Assembly (NCBI GenBank): GCA_016647705.1
Contig: JAENRU010000483.1
Location: 124,001-188,000 of the forward strand
DNA: 64,000 bases
Direction: 5' to 3'
Source of the DNA: Eucommia ulmoides
Taxonomy: Eukaryota > Streptophyta > Magnoliopsida > Garryales > Eucommiaceae
The notes under the pieces are model-generated. The model did not search any database, had not been told where the DNA came from, and worked only from the letters and a program-made list of their open reading frames with translations. The position numbers and the translations under genes were made by a program. Of the stretch, positions 20,661 to 32,766 are shown in pieces (position 1 is the first letter of the stretch; each line of letters begins with the position of its first letter).

Positions 20661-23508
20661 ATCTGTAATAATATCTTTCAAAAATCTCATTACGTAGAAA
20701 CCAGATTTCAGAGCCGAAGATTGTTGAGGACACTAAATATAACAAAATTTGATGAGAACTGGTGTAACAACTATGCTATTATACATATACATATTTATTT
20801 TATAGATATATATTGAAAAACATGTTTATCACCTGAATGCACTTCCAAGTTGGAGTTTTTTTTGTTCTTGTTTTGGTCCTTTCCAATGTTCTAAGACCAC
20901 TATATAAAGATTATGTGAAAAAAAATAGAAAAAAAAAAACTTATAAACATAAAAAGTTATGAGAAAAAAATGCATAAATAGTTGCCTATATAAAAGGTTG
21001 TGTAAAAGAAACACGGAATAGAATAAAATGACACTTACGTGTTTATTATGAATTCAAGAGTTGTATTCACTTCACCTGAACAACAGGGATCAAAATAGAA
21101 TACCGTTAGAATTGATAGGTCAATAGATAACAATATCCAGCGTTCCCTAAAAAGTTAAAAATGAAAATTACAAACAATGAGATTCATAATTCATGAATAT
21201 TCTAAAACTAAAAACTCGATACATCTAAATTATAAGAGACTTACCCAATATCAAATGGAATAATGAATAATTGGTTAGGTCTTGAAGTCTCTAATATTCG
21301 TGCAAGCATTCCTGATTTTTCACCATTACCCTTCGATCTTCCATTGCTAATAGACAACGGACTAACACATCCAAATTTTTCATCCAATTTGCCCCTTTTA
21401 ATAATTCCATATAGATAACTGAAATCAAATAGCAAAATCATAATCTTTTGACAACTCACTAATCTAAAAACAAACATGATGAATTCACAATAAAAAACAA
21501 AACAATTTTTTTTTTTTTACCTCATGTATAGCATGCATCTAGTACTTTGTTAAACTCACAAAAATACTCTAAATCAGATTTAGTAAGTTGGAGTGTTATT
21601 CTCTCTCTAAATATTTCTTTTACCAATTGAATGTTTATAACTTCATCATCTTTTAAAAGATCTATATAATTTTCCACAAAAGAATTTATGCAATCTAAGT
21701 TACCATCACCATTCGTCTCTCTGGAAGGTACCTGTGACATAACAAATCCAATATCAACACTCAATTGTTAAAGAAATAAACGAATGGTTTAAAATTTAAT
21801 AATACAGAAGTTTAATATCTCATCAACGACTACTATAAGATTCTTAGGCCAAGTCACAAGAGACCCCTCAGCATCTATAACCTTGTACATCTCGTCATGT
21901 ACAAGCATTGGAAGAATAACATCTCTCTTAATTGTACAATCCACGGAAACACGCATATAGAAATCCCCTAATGGAACATTGTGTATCATTTCATTTGCTC
22001 CAATTGTATCATATACGGTGCTATGGGCAACAATATTTTCGATTGAGTTCACTGCCAACTTACATGCTCTGCTCTATAACATTCTCAAACAATTTATATT
22101 ATTAAAAATAGAATAAAACAAGCATATGAAACACAAACTAAAAGTAACAAGGTGTGAATTAATGAATTACCTTTCTCACGATCAGTCTTGGTGCATTTTC
22201 ATCTTTTTTTGGAGTATCTTTTTCTTTTGACACGGATTTAACAAGTGGTCTTGAATAATTGTGTAATGTGTTAGAGCTCACATTATCAGACTCATGCATT
22301 TGGCGACTACTAGCACCTTGTTATTTCATTGCACGAAGTTCTTCTTGCAATTGTAACAACATTGCTTCCATCGACTTTTGTTTTTCCTCAAACTCAGTTT
22401 TCTTTATCCTTTTAGGCATATGAAAATAGACACTTGGTGTCACACGACCTCCCACTCCCCTCACCCGACTTGCGTGCTCAGGAGTTTCCAACGCAATGCT
22501 AAGAACATCATTACTACCTTGAGTTTTTAAACTTCCATCTTGAACTTCTTGTGTCAACTTATCCTGTGAGATTATTATCATACAAAATGATAAGCACAGA
22601 TAAAGTCAATACAAATATTTTAAATAAGTGCACGAAGTAATAGAAAATACTATTCTTTCAACAGTCATCCTCGTCACATCATCATATTCACCATCTTTAT
22701 TTTGTCGATCTTTCTTCCAATAAAAACTTCTATCCAAAATCTCATTCCCTTCTACGTCAGGTTGCTATAAGAAAAACATAATAATTTCAAGATATAAAAT
22801 AAATGTATTGCAAAAGATAAGAGCTATGAAATTGTTTCTTATTCAATTTATATTTATAAAAACTTACACATTCTTGTACAAGTCTAGCATAGCCTTTTTG
22901 ACTTAACCGATGGTTATATATATTCTTTACTCGTCTTTCTCTTTGAAGCTCACTTAATTTCTACAATGTAAAATTTAACACATGTAGGCCAAACATCAAA
23001 TACATAATGTAATAATATAAAAAATAGTATCTCCAATGCATAAAGAACAAATAAAAAAAAGTACCTTAAATTCTTCCGTCAATCTCTTTCTAACAGATTT
23101 ATTCCAATGGCGTTGTTTGATGCACTTATATTTTTTTGGTGGATGTTTGAGAGCAATGGGGTTAGCCTCAAATGGACGTACATAAGTACTGGTAAGGTAC
23201 TTCTTGAATGTCCTCCATTTTTCTTCAATCGAAGATAAACACTTCTTTCTTGATTTTGGATCGACAACATAGCTTAACTAAAAACCATTCATATATAAGA
23301 TAATATGAAAAAGGTTCAAATTATACAAAAATTAAAAAGGGTTACCTCCACAATACTCCATATGTCGTTTTTTAACTTTTGTGGTACCTTCTGCCATCGA
23401 TCATACTTGATTGGAACCATATTACGAGCCAATACTCCAAGATAACTTGTGTACTCTATTGTAACTGTTCCTATTGGTACTCCATTTTCGTTATATTCAA
23501 CTACTTTG
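19866..23508 (-). pseudogene. CACTA-encoded Ptta/En/Spm-Ulp1-like protein, decayed
   Basis: Minus-strand exons can be followed by translation and GT/AG signals at approximately 23343-23508, 23065-23269, 22868-22966, 22666-22766, 22192-22563, 21790-22068, 21525-21731, 21245-21420, 21077-21149, 20640-20748 and 19866-19936. The first five carry the plant transposase (Ptta/En/Spm) domain, recognisable from VPIKYDRWQKVPQKLKNDIW, then HWNKSVRKRL, ELQRERRVKN and TPEHASRVRGVGG. The next exon is DUF8039-like. The last four resemble a C48 Ulp1-type cysteine peptidase, but the His of the usual HW motif is Arg (RERWILL, near 21140) and the catalytic Cys position reads Ser (LKSGFYVMRF, near 20705). An in-frame TAA lies at 22321-22323 after LRAMK. 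It is probably non-functional. Exon ends are approximate. Confidence 0.65.
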
Positions 23509-23519
23509 TTGCCCCTCTA

Positions 23520-23770
23520 CCAAACTCGCCTATGGTAGGCTGAGGAAGATGTGCAATAAAGGGCGCAATGATTACTGGAAATGTCCACGCACGCTACATA
23601 TTTGGAAGTGGAGAGAGACCGACTACAAGCCAAAAACGAAACCATGCGACATATGTTGGGAACTGCCTTTAAAATGGTCACCATGCAAATGGTAACCATG
23701 ACGGCGACAACAATGGTAATAGTAACCATGCAAATGGTAGCCATACAAGTCCAACCATTTAAATGTAAGA
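23520..23770 (+). pseudogene. Possible GRF-type zinc-finger fragment
   Basis: A plus-strand frame reads KMCNKGRNDYWKCPR followed by IWKW, which resembles the second half of a GRF zinc finger (conserved Cys, NxGR, aromatic, CP and a W near the end). A second frame downstream gives a coiled-coil-like ERDRLQAKNETMRHMLG. The upstream Cys/His half is missing. A repeated CATGCAAATGGT word follows. The match is short, so this could be chance. It sits at the broken right edge of the CACTA element. Confidence 0.3.
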
Positions 23771-23772
23771 TC

Positions 23773-23779
23773 TTTTTTT

Positions 23780-23810
<31 letters not shown>

Positions 23811-23812
23811 GG
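23773..23812. repeat. Poly(T)17 joined to poly(G)23
   Basis: Seventeen T are followed at once by 23 G. Such a pair is rare in plant DNA and lies at the unexplained right edge of the CACTA region. It may be an assembly or read artefact or a join. Confidence 0.9.
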
Positions 23813-24990
23813 TTGAAACGGTTGGTGTAATGAAGAAATGCTTATGATAATGTATTGATTTTTATATGTTGAAGTATTAAGTTTATGCTACAAATCATGT
23901 TTTGTATTCTTTGGTTTGTCCGATGATATGAAGTTTCTTTTATGTATTGTGTTCCCACGGGGATCAAAACTACTCTTTGTCGATAGGACAGTTTTTTTCT
24001 TCTTAATTCACTTTAATGGTTGAAACATGAAGGGATTCTTCGTTTGCAAATAAGTTTCCATGAATGGACTACACTTGAGGTGTAACTTAGTAGTTGTGAT
24101 TCTAATCAGAATTTGGGACTCAAGTATTAATGGAAACAACCTACCCGATGTGCTTGCTATAAATGGACTACTACTTCATCATAATGATATATAGTTAGTG
24201 GTTTTTTGTAGATTTATTCTCATTGCATCATAGATTCACTGACATGGACAATGCAAGTGATATTTGATTCCCAACCTCCAGGATTAATGGAAAGAACTTA
24301 CCGTCCATTTCAAATGATTCACTTGTTATAAATGGACTACTAGTTATTATAAATGCACTTCATGTGTTCCCCACAATTCATTGGCATTTCTAAATCTAGC
24401 ACTTGCTACTTCGGGAAAAGATAATTAAAATACTATCACAAGTGACACCGTCATCCTCATCTAGTAGCAGTAGTGTTACCAAATAATATCAATCTCGCCC
24501 ATCGTATGGTAGTAGATATGGTCACACAGGTTTGCTTAAATGATAATTAGTATGAATTCCAGTGTCTTGGTTAAAAAACTTAAGAAATTTGCTTGAAATT
24601 AGTTTTCAAATTTTAAAGTTTAGGGGTTTTAGGTAATAAATTTTAAAACGCCAAGTGTAAATCCAAACAACTTCTGAAGACTCTTAAATGTAATTTTGCT
24701 CATATCTTAAATTTTTTATAATAAAATCTTGCAAAACCTATTAGTAGTAATACCCATTATTTCATGTCCAACGACATTATTTATGTATTGATGGTATGCA
24801 ATTACCCACTATTTTGACAATTGCTTACACAGTTGCCTTCGAAAGTTTGAAATGAACTTGGAATAAATTTTCCTAAATTTAACCACCGTTCAATAGCTTG
24901 ATTTTCCTACATTTCACCATAATATCGCAAGTTTGGATCCAAACATCCGCCGCTTATGGAATAAACATGCAACTAGGATAGAGAAATGGG
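23813..24990. other. Non-coding AT-rich stretch
   Basis: No gene or element border was recognised. A phrase built around TATAAATGGACTACTA occurs twice (near 24160 and 24335), suggesting a decayed local duplication. Confidence 0.4.
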
Positions 24991-24997
24991 TAGCGCA

Positions 24998-25450
24998 AGG
25001 TTGCAAGTTCGTTCCATCAAAGTTGCATGTTTGAATCCAAACTTATAACTTTTATGGAACGAACTCACCACTAGGAGAGACAAATGGTAGACCTAGTCAT
25101 TTTTCCAAGTTGCAAGTTTGTTCCATAAATATTAAATGTTTGTTTAGGAACGTGTAACTTTTATGGAAGGAACTTGCAACTAGAAGAGAAAAATTGTACA
25201 CCAAGACATTTTGCCAAGTTACAAATTTGTTCCACAAAAGTTACAAATTTATATAAGAACTTGTAACTTTTATGAAAGGAACTCGCAACTAGGAGAGAGA
25301 AATGGTACACCAAGGTATTCTGCCAAATTACAAGTTTGTTCTATAAAAATTACAAGTTTATCTAAGAACTTGTAACTTTTATGGAAGCAACTCGCAACTA
25401 GGAAAGAGAAATAGTACACTAAGGCATTTTTCCAAATTAGAAGTTCGTTC
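24998..25450. repeat. Tandem repeat, period about 108 bp
   Basis: About four diverged units, starting near 24999, 25106, 25215, 25323 and 25430 (partial). Each contains CCAAGTTGCAAGTTCGTTCC, GTAACTTTTATGGAA and CAACTAGGAGAGA-like words. Upstream (24927-24998) is a more degraded unit. No coding frame runs through it. Confidence 0.8.
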
Positions 25451-25553
25451 TATAAAAGGGGTCAAAGGATTTAGTGGTTGCGAATCTCCGTGGAACTCGA
25501 AGAACTGGATTAAGTAAGGCTAGTTTGTGGAACTAGGATATATCTTGATGTGC

Positions 25554-25674
<121 letters not shown>

Positions 25675-25679
25675 TCTAT

Positions 25680-25844
25680 TTGGTTGTGCACTAAGAATAT
25701 AAATATTTATCCGCTGTGTAACGAAAATAATAATTGATTTAGGATAAGTTGATTATTTGATAATTTAAGTGTTGAAAGATTTAATTGTTAAAATTTTTAT
25801 AACTACCCAATTCACCCCCTCTTGGGTAACTCATTGGGCCAACA
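25680..25844 (+). repeat. LTR end-like fragment, plus orientation
   Basis: The sequence around ACCCAATTCACCCCCTCTTGGG ending in GGGCCAACA (25844) is the plus-strand counterpart of the minus-oriented LTR end at 6668. No primer-binding site follows, and the 5' end was not found. Confidence 0.45.
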
Positions 25845-26209
25845 ACTACCCGGTGAAGTCCCTCTGGAGTGAGAGTAAGTTTCCGAGAGAGAAGGCTAAT
25901 ATTACTCTTGAGTGAATAAGAAGCTAATACATGGTGGCAATAGATGCTTAGGGGTTTATATAGGGAGTAGGGCTCAATTAGCGCCTCTGAATTAGGGACT
26001 CCAGCTCGATTAATTAACCTAATCTGGCAAGCGACCAATGAGCTTACAGATAGGGGTCCTAATTATCTGGATTGAGATTTTAGGCCCACTAGTAGAAGTC
26101 CATAGGCCGACTTACTTGAAATAGATATGAAGGGCTCATTTTATCCTCTTCAGCCGAGTAGGAGGTGAAAAGAACATCAGGACGGTTTTGAGGTTCTGCT
26201 TGTGATGAT
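25845..26209. other. Unassigned stretch before hairpin array 2
   Basis: No gene. It contains a TATATAGGG box near 25961 and mixed-composition DNA that leads into the hairpin array. The whole may be part of one LTR. Confidence 0.3.
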
Positions 26210-26945
26210 TATCCGAGCTGGGGGTGCTCGAAGCCCTCAGCTCGACGCAACGGACATCAGGTCAGTTGTAGATCTTCCATCTGGCACTCAGTCGAGCTGA
26301 GGGTGCTCGAAGCCCTCAGCTCGGCATCTTGTATTCTTTAGCGGATTTAGATCCTTCATTGGAGGGCCAACCGAGTTGAGAGTACTTGGAGCCCTCAGCT
26401 CGGTGTTGTCATTCTCCATGACGAATTTTGGCTTCACTTAGGAGGATCATCCAAACTGAGGGTGCTCGAAGCCCTCAACTAGGTGTTGTCGTTTTTCATG
26501 GCGGATTTGGGAATCTCTTTGGAGGGTCGTCCAAGCTAATGGTGCTCAGATCTCTCATCTCGGTACTTTATTTTCATGGTAGATTTGGGAGTCGTTTAGA
26601 AGAGTCAACCAACCTGAGAGTGCTCGGATCCTTCATCTAGGCACTTTATCTTTAGAATGGATTTAGGCCTCCCCTTGGTTAATTTGTCGAGCTGAAGGTG
26701 CATAGAGCCCTTAACTCGACCTTGTTGTCTCTAGGGCGGTGATGAGGCTTCCAAATGAGGGCCCGCTGAGCTGAGGGTGCTTAGAGCCCTTAGCTCGGCG
26801 CCACAATCCTCAGGATGGCTTTGTGACTCCCTCATGGGGTTCTGCCGAGCTGAGGGTACTTGGAGCCCTCAGCTTGGCCTCTCTTCCTTCAGGGCGGCAT
26901 TGAAGCTTCCATACGAGAGCTTACCAAGCTGAGGGTGCTCGGAGC
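26210..26945. repeat. Hairpin-forming tandem array, copy 2
   Basis: About ten units of about 78 bp. The core GAGCTGAGGGTGCTCGGAGC is followed by CCTCAGCTCGGC: a 10-bp inverted repeat with a 9-nt loop, with cores near 26216, 26293, 26370, 26455, 26530, 26612, 26690, 26768, 26845 and 26930. Stem halves often change together, although some units are imperfect. The last unit is cut mid-core at 26945 and joins DNA equivalent to 7455. Confidence 0.85.
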
Positions 26946-29056
26946 TTCTACCACTTCAAATCAATTTAAACTCAATTAATGTCCCAATAATTACTAGTGA
27001 TAGAATTAAGTGAGGAAAATAAAAATCTGATTATACCATCAATGCGAGTAGCACAAAATCGAGCACGTAATCAAATTATCACACAAATCATTTTTAAAAG
27101 ATTTTTTTTGTGCTTTTAAAGTTCAAAAACGATTTCTCATACAATCAATTAACCAAGCAAGTAATGATAGGAATAAACTCAATTAAGAATATGCTTGAAA
27201 CACTTTCACTAAGAAAACATAAAAATCTGATTATGATAGCTATGAATAACACACAAATAAGTATGTAAACACATTTTCACCAAAAATTGTTTTAAAATAT
27301 TTTTATGCGATTTAAAGTTCAGAAAACGATTTTGTCAAGATCTTATTAACCAAGCAAATATATAAAAATAAATATGCACAAAAGACAAATAGCTTGGAAA
27401 GATCTTACTCGAATAACATCAAAGAATAATAGATTGAAATGCTAGACATCTCAAATCGGTGACGCTTACACAATTAGCGTTTTAACTCAAGAATTTCTTG
27501 ATCTCACAATTTTATCTCTTAAAATAATATCAGAATGATAACTCTTAGAAAAACTTAGGAACTGAATAGTTCTTGATATTATCACATTTTTATGTGAAAT
27601 CCGCAGGGCTATATATATAGGATTAGAACAAGTTCTCTAATGGTTAGTTCTCATTTTTCATGATAAATAATTACTCCAATAGACCCCTTATATTATAAAG
27701 ACTCAATCCTGGTATAATTCACTTGATTATATCTTTGAAAATATCCAATTTAGTCCCTCAAACGTTTACTCAAACTCAATTAGATAAGATAGAAAAAATT
27801 TCATGAACCAAATTGAGAAATATCCAAAATACTTGAACCATATCTATAGGGGTATTAAAATATCAATTAAATAACTCAAAATATATCAGATTCCTAAGAT
27901 ATCTCGCACATCTTAACCATAAAATGGCTACATTTTGGATCAAAACCATCAAAATCTCAATTCCTTAAACTGACCATCGGTTGACCGACCAGCACTCATC
28001 GGTCGACTACTCAATTCAGGACGTAGTCCAAGCCAAAATTTCTTCTCCCATTTGGTCGACCGTCTATCTATCTCCTGTCGACCATATGATTCAAAGAGTT
28101 TCACAGGTCGACTTACTTGTCCATTGGAAGATCTAGAAAGTTCATCTTTTAACCACAGGTCAACTTACCTGTCGACCGATCTATTAAGAGACTTTATAAT
28201 TTAAGTTTAGGTCAACCTATCTGTCAACCAAGAGATTCAGAGAGTTCATTTAATTTTCATAGGTCGACTTATCTGTTGACCGACCATGCTGGAACACTTC
28301 TCCTTAATTATTTTTCTACTAAATTTCTTCAACTTATCTGTTGACCTGAGTTGTTTTCCCTAGGTTCTTCAAATACTTCGATCTCTTAACGTCCGTCATC
28401 TTTGTCATTGTCTTTCTCATCCATTTTGCATTTTTCTCAATATCTTCATGATAATCTTATCACTGTTACTAATAAACTGAAACACTTGATAAAACCGTTA
28501 GTTCCACAAAAAATATCAATCTTTAATTGTCCATCAAAATTTTAGGATCCCCACAAGCACAATATGTGACATGCAAACATTTGGACCAACATGCATGATA
28601 ATTACATGCTTTTGTACTCCTAGTTTAGTATAAATTCAAAAATATTTAATTAAATAAACTGCCCCTCCATTTTTTGAAAATTATACTTTACTCTTTCCTC
28701 ATTCTAGAAATTAGCAATAATTATTGATTGAAAGGGAAAAAAAAATTAAATCTATATATTATGTTTTTATATAAAATTTAAAATTTAACCTCTTACGTAT
28801 TTATTTAACACTAAAGATATTTCAATTTTAATTTTTTAAATAGTAAGGGATCTTTGTATTACTTTTTTTTTTCAAAAAATATTGCCTAATTTTTAATATT
28901 ACTTTTTGGTGTTTTTTCTATACTTGTTTTAATGTAATTTATTTTTTCAATTGTGAATATTTTAGACATATAAACTTAATTAAAAAAAAAACATTTTAAA
29001 AAAAATCTTAAAATCTTCATTGTATTGATAAATTTATCTTTCAAATTAAAACAATA

Positions 29057-31001
29057 GGTTAATAGCACTTTATCCCCTTGTAGTTTAAACGTCGCTACTT
29101 ACACCCATGTGGTTTTGGACCTAAATAAAAATTTAACATTTTCTGTCAAACTTAACAGATGTGCAGCTCACGCTAACTGTTATGAGGATTGACATATTTT
29201 TTGTGTTTTTTTCCTCTAAAATATTAATTTCTTGTTCCCAATTTACCCTCTATATTTCCATATATAATCTCTATGTTTCTCACATGTTTTCTACGTTAAA
29301 CCAAACCTTCTTAGAAATTACAAAAAACAGAAATCCTACTTATTCTATCAATACCTTCGTAAACCAAACTAAAAACACAAATACATACACATATATATTG
29401 TATATAGATTTATTGTTCTTCATGACTCTGCTTTTATGTTAAAATAGAGAACTCTTGTCTCTCCTCATTTGCAAGTGCAAAGGTTACAGGTGTTGGATTT
29501 AAAATTGGCAGGGATCAATCGATCTTGAGGATCGAGACTATCTCAACAAAAATTTATGTTTTGTTCCTAAAATATAAACAAATTTTGGAACAAAAAATTA
29601 TATTTGTATTTGCAGAACATAAAAATATAATGTTTATTCTCCCTCTTCTCCTTTGTGTTCAACATCGTGTTTATCAGCTCCGGCAACCCAATCCAGAACA
29701 GACGGGGAGATATGATCGAAACAGACCTTGAATCGGGCTCGTCTTTTGCAATTCAGTTGTAACGGGAAGCATCAACAACACTGAATCCCTCAATGAACGC
29801 TATAGTAAACCGTAATCAAGCGAATCAGTAACGTGTAGCATATGCCATAGTCCTGAACCCATGATCAAAACATCTTGGTATGTGCTCTGTTTCGCTTGTA
29901 GTCGATCATCAAATTTGTTAAATCCTTCACGTATGGTGCCCAGATGAAATCGAGTTTTATCCCAATCTGATCGGTGACAAATTGATAATCACTGTGCCAC
30001 TTGAACAGATCCGCTTGGGACGATTCCATTGCTTTGGATCCCAAAACCAGATTCAACAGCGAAACGACAACCAAACGAGCCTGTGAGTCTCCGGCGACGA
30101 CGGCCCATGATCCATTGAGCAGATCTGCGGTGTCGAAAAGGTCTAAATTCTCGAACCCACACGCTGTTAGGGGTTCGGATTTGACCCAACTCCAAGACCT
30201 ATCGTAATTCGACAACGAATGGGAAACTTCGCGACTGGTGTTCAATCTCACATCCAATTCGACTTTATAGAGCAACGAAATGCAGGAATCGCGACTCTCC
30301 ATAACTACAATAGGGTCTGAGGAGAAGGAGGAGACGAAATTAGAGATGGAGGGGAAGTAAGGAGTCAAATGAATGCAATTCGCAAGGGTGATGAAGAGAT
30401 GGGCCCGATTCATGAAATTCCTAACCATTCGAAGACAAATCGAATGAAGGAGGGAACAATCAATCACCGCCGCCACCCATCTGAGTTGATTGTAGAGTAT
30501 GGGGAGTTCGAATCAGGAAGGGGAGGCGGAGATCCGAACAGAGATGACAGCAAATGAGTTGATTTCGCGAAATCAACCTAGGATTTGGAGGCGACGAACG
30601 ACGGATGTGAAGATGCGGCGAACAATCACCATCGCCGCCTCCCTCACGTTTTTTAGAGAGAGAGAGGCTCTAAGTTTTTAGAGAGAGAGTCCACCTCCCT
30701 CCATGGGATTTGTCCACCGTCGAGAGCGAGAGCGTTTTAGAGAGAAGAGCTCAAGTTAGAGAGAGAGGCTCTCAGTTAGAGAGAGAGAGCTCAATCATAG
30801 ACATTTGGGTTAATTGCACTTTACACCCTAAAAACATTAATAATTACATAAAGGTAAAATTGACATTTTCAATATTCTGTTAACGAAGTAACCTTTGCAC
30901 TTAAGTCCAATAATCACAAGGGGGTAAGTGATAAAGTTTAAAGCACAAGACGGTAAAATGCAAATAGGCCAAACCACAGGGGACAAATTGCTATTAACCC
31001 T
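29057..31001. mobile_element. Pack-type DNA transposon with captured gene, copy 2
   Basis: It has the same terminal inverted repeats as copy 1: a GGTTAATAGCACTTTATCCC start, and an end that is the reverse complement of AGGGTTAATAGC. It is flanked by AAAACAATA (29048-29056) and AAAACATA (31002-31009). The length is about 1.95 kb. Since it shares flanks with copy 1, it was duplicated with the block and did not transpose separately. Confidence 0.75.
29640..30428 (-). pseudogene. Captured SGNH/PC-esterase gene, copy 2
   Basis: The likely start is the ATG at 30428-30426 (MVRNFMNRAH), followed by a short hydrophobic stretch that could be a signal anchor. The frame is open to the GDSQARLVVVSLLNLVLG block and on to IDYKRNRA. 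The GDS nucleophile motif is intact here, unlike copy 1. A small insertion near 29876-29884 shifts the frame and ends the ORF at 29865. The homology resumes in another frame (VLIMGSGLWHMLH...SLDYG) and then meets the same TAG as copy 1. Only about 250-280 residues of the gene are present. Plant relatives act on acylated cell-wall or Golgi substrates, but no substrate can be read here. Confidence 0.6.
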
Positions 31002-31132
31002 AAAACATATGATTTTTTCAGCAAAAAAAAGAGAGGAATAACCAAACAAGGTTTAATAAATTATTTTGTATCTCCGTTGAAATTAATTGAAAACTTTCCT
31101 ATCTTAATGTGTTCTACAATTGCTAAAAAAAT

Positions 31133-31378
31133 AGGGTTAATTACAGTTTATCCCCCAGTAGTTTGGCTAATTTTCACTTTATCCCTTGTAGTTTGGAAAT
31201 CACCACTTACTCCCATGTGGTCAAATTTTCTAACCACTTCCCCCCCTTATGTACCCTGATGTAGGGGAGTGAGTGCACCAAATATTTGACCACAAGGGGT
31301 GTAAGTGGAGATTTTCAAATTATAGGGGAATAAGTACAAATTGGCCAAACCACAGGGAGATAAAATATAATTAATCCT
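31133..31378. mobile_element. Foldback MITE present only in copy 2
   Basis: The 246-bp element is largely one long imperfect inverted repeat. It starts AGGGTTAATTACAGTTTATC and ends with the reverse complement of AGGATTAATTATATTTTATC, and the arms pair almost to the centre. A-rich direct repeats (AAAAAAT) flank it. Copy 1 shows the empty site (CAAAAATATATAC near 16835). The terminal sequence is related to that of the Pack-type transposon, so the same transposase may serve both. Confidence 0.8.
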
Positions 31379-31386
31379 AAAAAATA

Positions 31387-32766
31387 TATACATATATAAA
31401 TATAGATGCATCCGTTGGGAATACAAAACGTTGATGACGAAAATTAGCATATAAAGAAATGAATGAGATGATAATTATTATCGAAACATTAATTGACAAT
31501 AAAATATATTAGGAACTCTCCACTTTAATGCTTTTAAATTCACTAAACAAAAAATTAAAAAGAGAGAAAATTATATAACAAAAAAAAAAAAAAAAATCAA
31601 CAAAGAGCTCTCGTTAATTTATAATAAGTGCTTCCGGTTTTAGTTATTGTACAAGTTTTAAACCCAGTATGTCAAGAATTATAATTTTGGTCAAAATCGA
31701 TTTTTTTTTTCAATTTTTTTATATAATGCATTTTCAATTGTATTTTTTTATTAGTTTTTTGATCAAATTATGGTTGTTACATTTTCTTTGAGTAATTGGT
31801 GCAGAATTTTAATTTTAAATTGTTCTGAGAATTAAATATTGTTGATCTAAAAAATATATACATTTCCATTTCTATTTTTTATTACTTTTGGAATCAAATA
31901 AATTTAAAATTATTCGAAGGACTATATTTTTTTTTATGAAATTTAGTTATTGTTTGCATAAACTATTTGATTTAGTTATATTTTTAGAATTATTTTGAAA
32001 AGTTTTCGCGCATGATTTTATTTAGTAATAATTTTATTCAGATTCAAAAATAGTGGATTTGTAGATTTTTTTTTATTGATATTTTCAATTTTTTATTGTT
32101 TTTATCAATTTTCAACTCTTTTTGTATACAAAATTGGTTGCATTAAAACGAAAATTACTTCTTTCTTTTTTTTTTCATTATTTCTACCAACCCTTATATG
32201 AGAAACAAAGAATATAATTTTATTTTATTTTTACTATAATTAAAAAATTTAGCATAGTTTTTTGTTTTTTATTTAAATTTTTTTTATTCAAAAGGAAAAT
32301 CTCACTGTTTTAAATATAAAAAAATATTTACAATTTATTGAACCTACTATATTAATAATATGTAACAATTAAATTCACTCAAATCACTATATTAATAATA
32401 AATTTAATATTTAAAACTTATTTAAATAAAATATTAAAGAGAAAAGAGGTTTGGTGGACTCTATTTTATTTTCAAGTGTTGTCTTTCAATTTCAGCTTCA
32501 TTACTTGTATCAACAATTACATGAGAAACAAAGAATATATAAAAAATTATTAAAATTTAAAAGTTTAGAATAGTTTTTTGTTATTCATTTAAAAGAAAAA
32601 TCTACTATATTAATAATAAACATTTACAATTGAACCTATTATATTAATAATAAATAACAATTAAATTTACCCAAATCACTATATTAATGATAAATGATAT
32701 TTAAAACTTATTCAAATAAACAATTAAAGAAAACAATTAAAGTGAATCAAGAAAAAATGTTTTGTG
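31387..32766. other. AT-rich tail of copy 2 with 330-bp tandem repeats
   Basis: No gene. Repeat units of about 300-330 bp occupy about 32150-32766. They continue after the copia insertion at 40127-40860. Confidence 0.6.

Larger units (their letters stand above)
18516..23515 (-). mobile_element. CACTA (En/Spm) transposon, incomplete, gene on the minus strand
   Basis: The left border CACTACAAGAAAAAAGG is the diagnostic CACTA terminus. It is followed by subterminal repeats and then a minus-strand, many-exon gene with the Ptta/En/Spm transposase domain, DUF8039-like and Ulp1-like domains. The expected right terminus (CTTGTAGTG) was not found. The gene fades out near 23515, so the element is truncated or rearranged on that side. 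The left flank AAT (18513-18515) would be one half of a 3-bp duplication, but its partner was not found. Confidence 0.8.
26943..32766. repeat. Large duplicated block, copy 2
   Basis: Same order as 7455-18515 without the young copia element: LTR-like block with the TTGAC/GTCGAC cluster (27970-28345), the Pack-type transposon (29057-31001), AT-rich tail and 330-bp repeats. It has its own insertions: a MITE at 31133 and the older copia element at 32767. DNA equivalent to 6190-7455 of copy 1 is missing at its left edge. Confidence 0.8.

Noticed and set aside
20601..20816. Plus-strand frame of 71 codons at 20601-20816
   Set aside because: It is the antisense shadow of the C-terminal exon of the Ulp1-like pseudogene.
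24998..25450. A CRISPR-like regular repeat
   Set aside because: Units are contiguous, diverged and about 108 bp long with no unique spacers, and this is plant nuclear DNA.
26210..26945. Hairpin array considered as a row of tRNA or rRNA-like genes
   Set aside because: No cloverleaf, anticodon stem or conserved RNA-gene boxes; only a simple stem-loop repeats.
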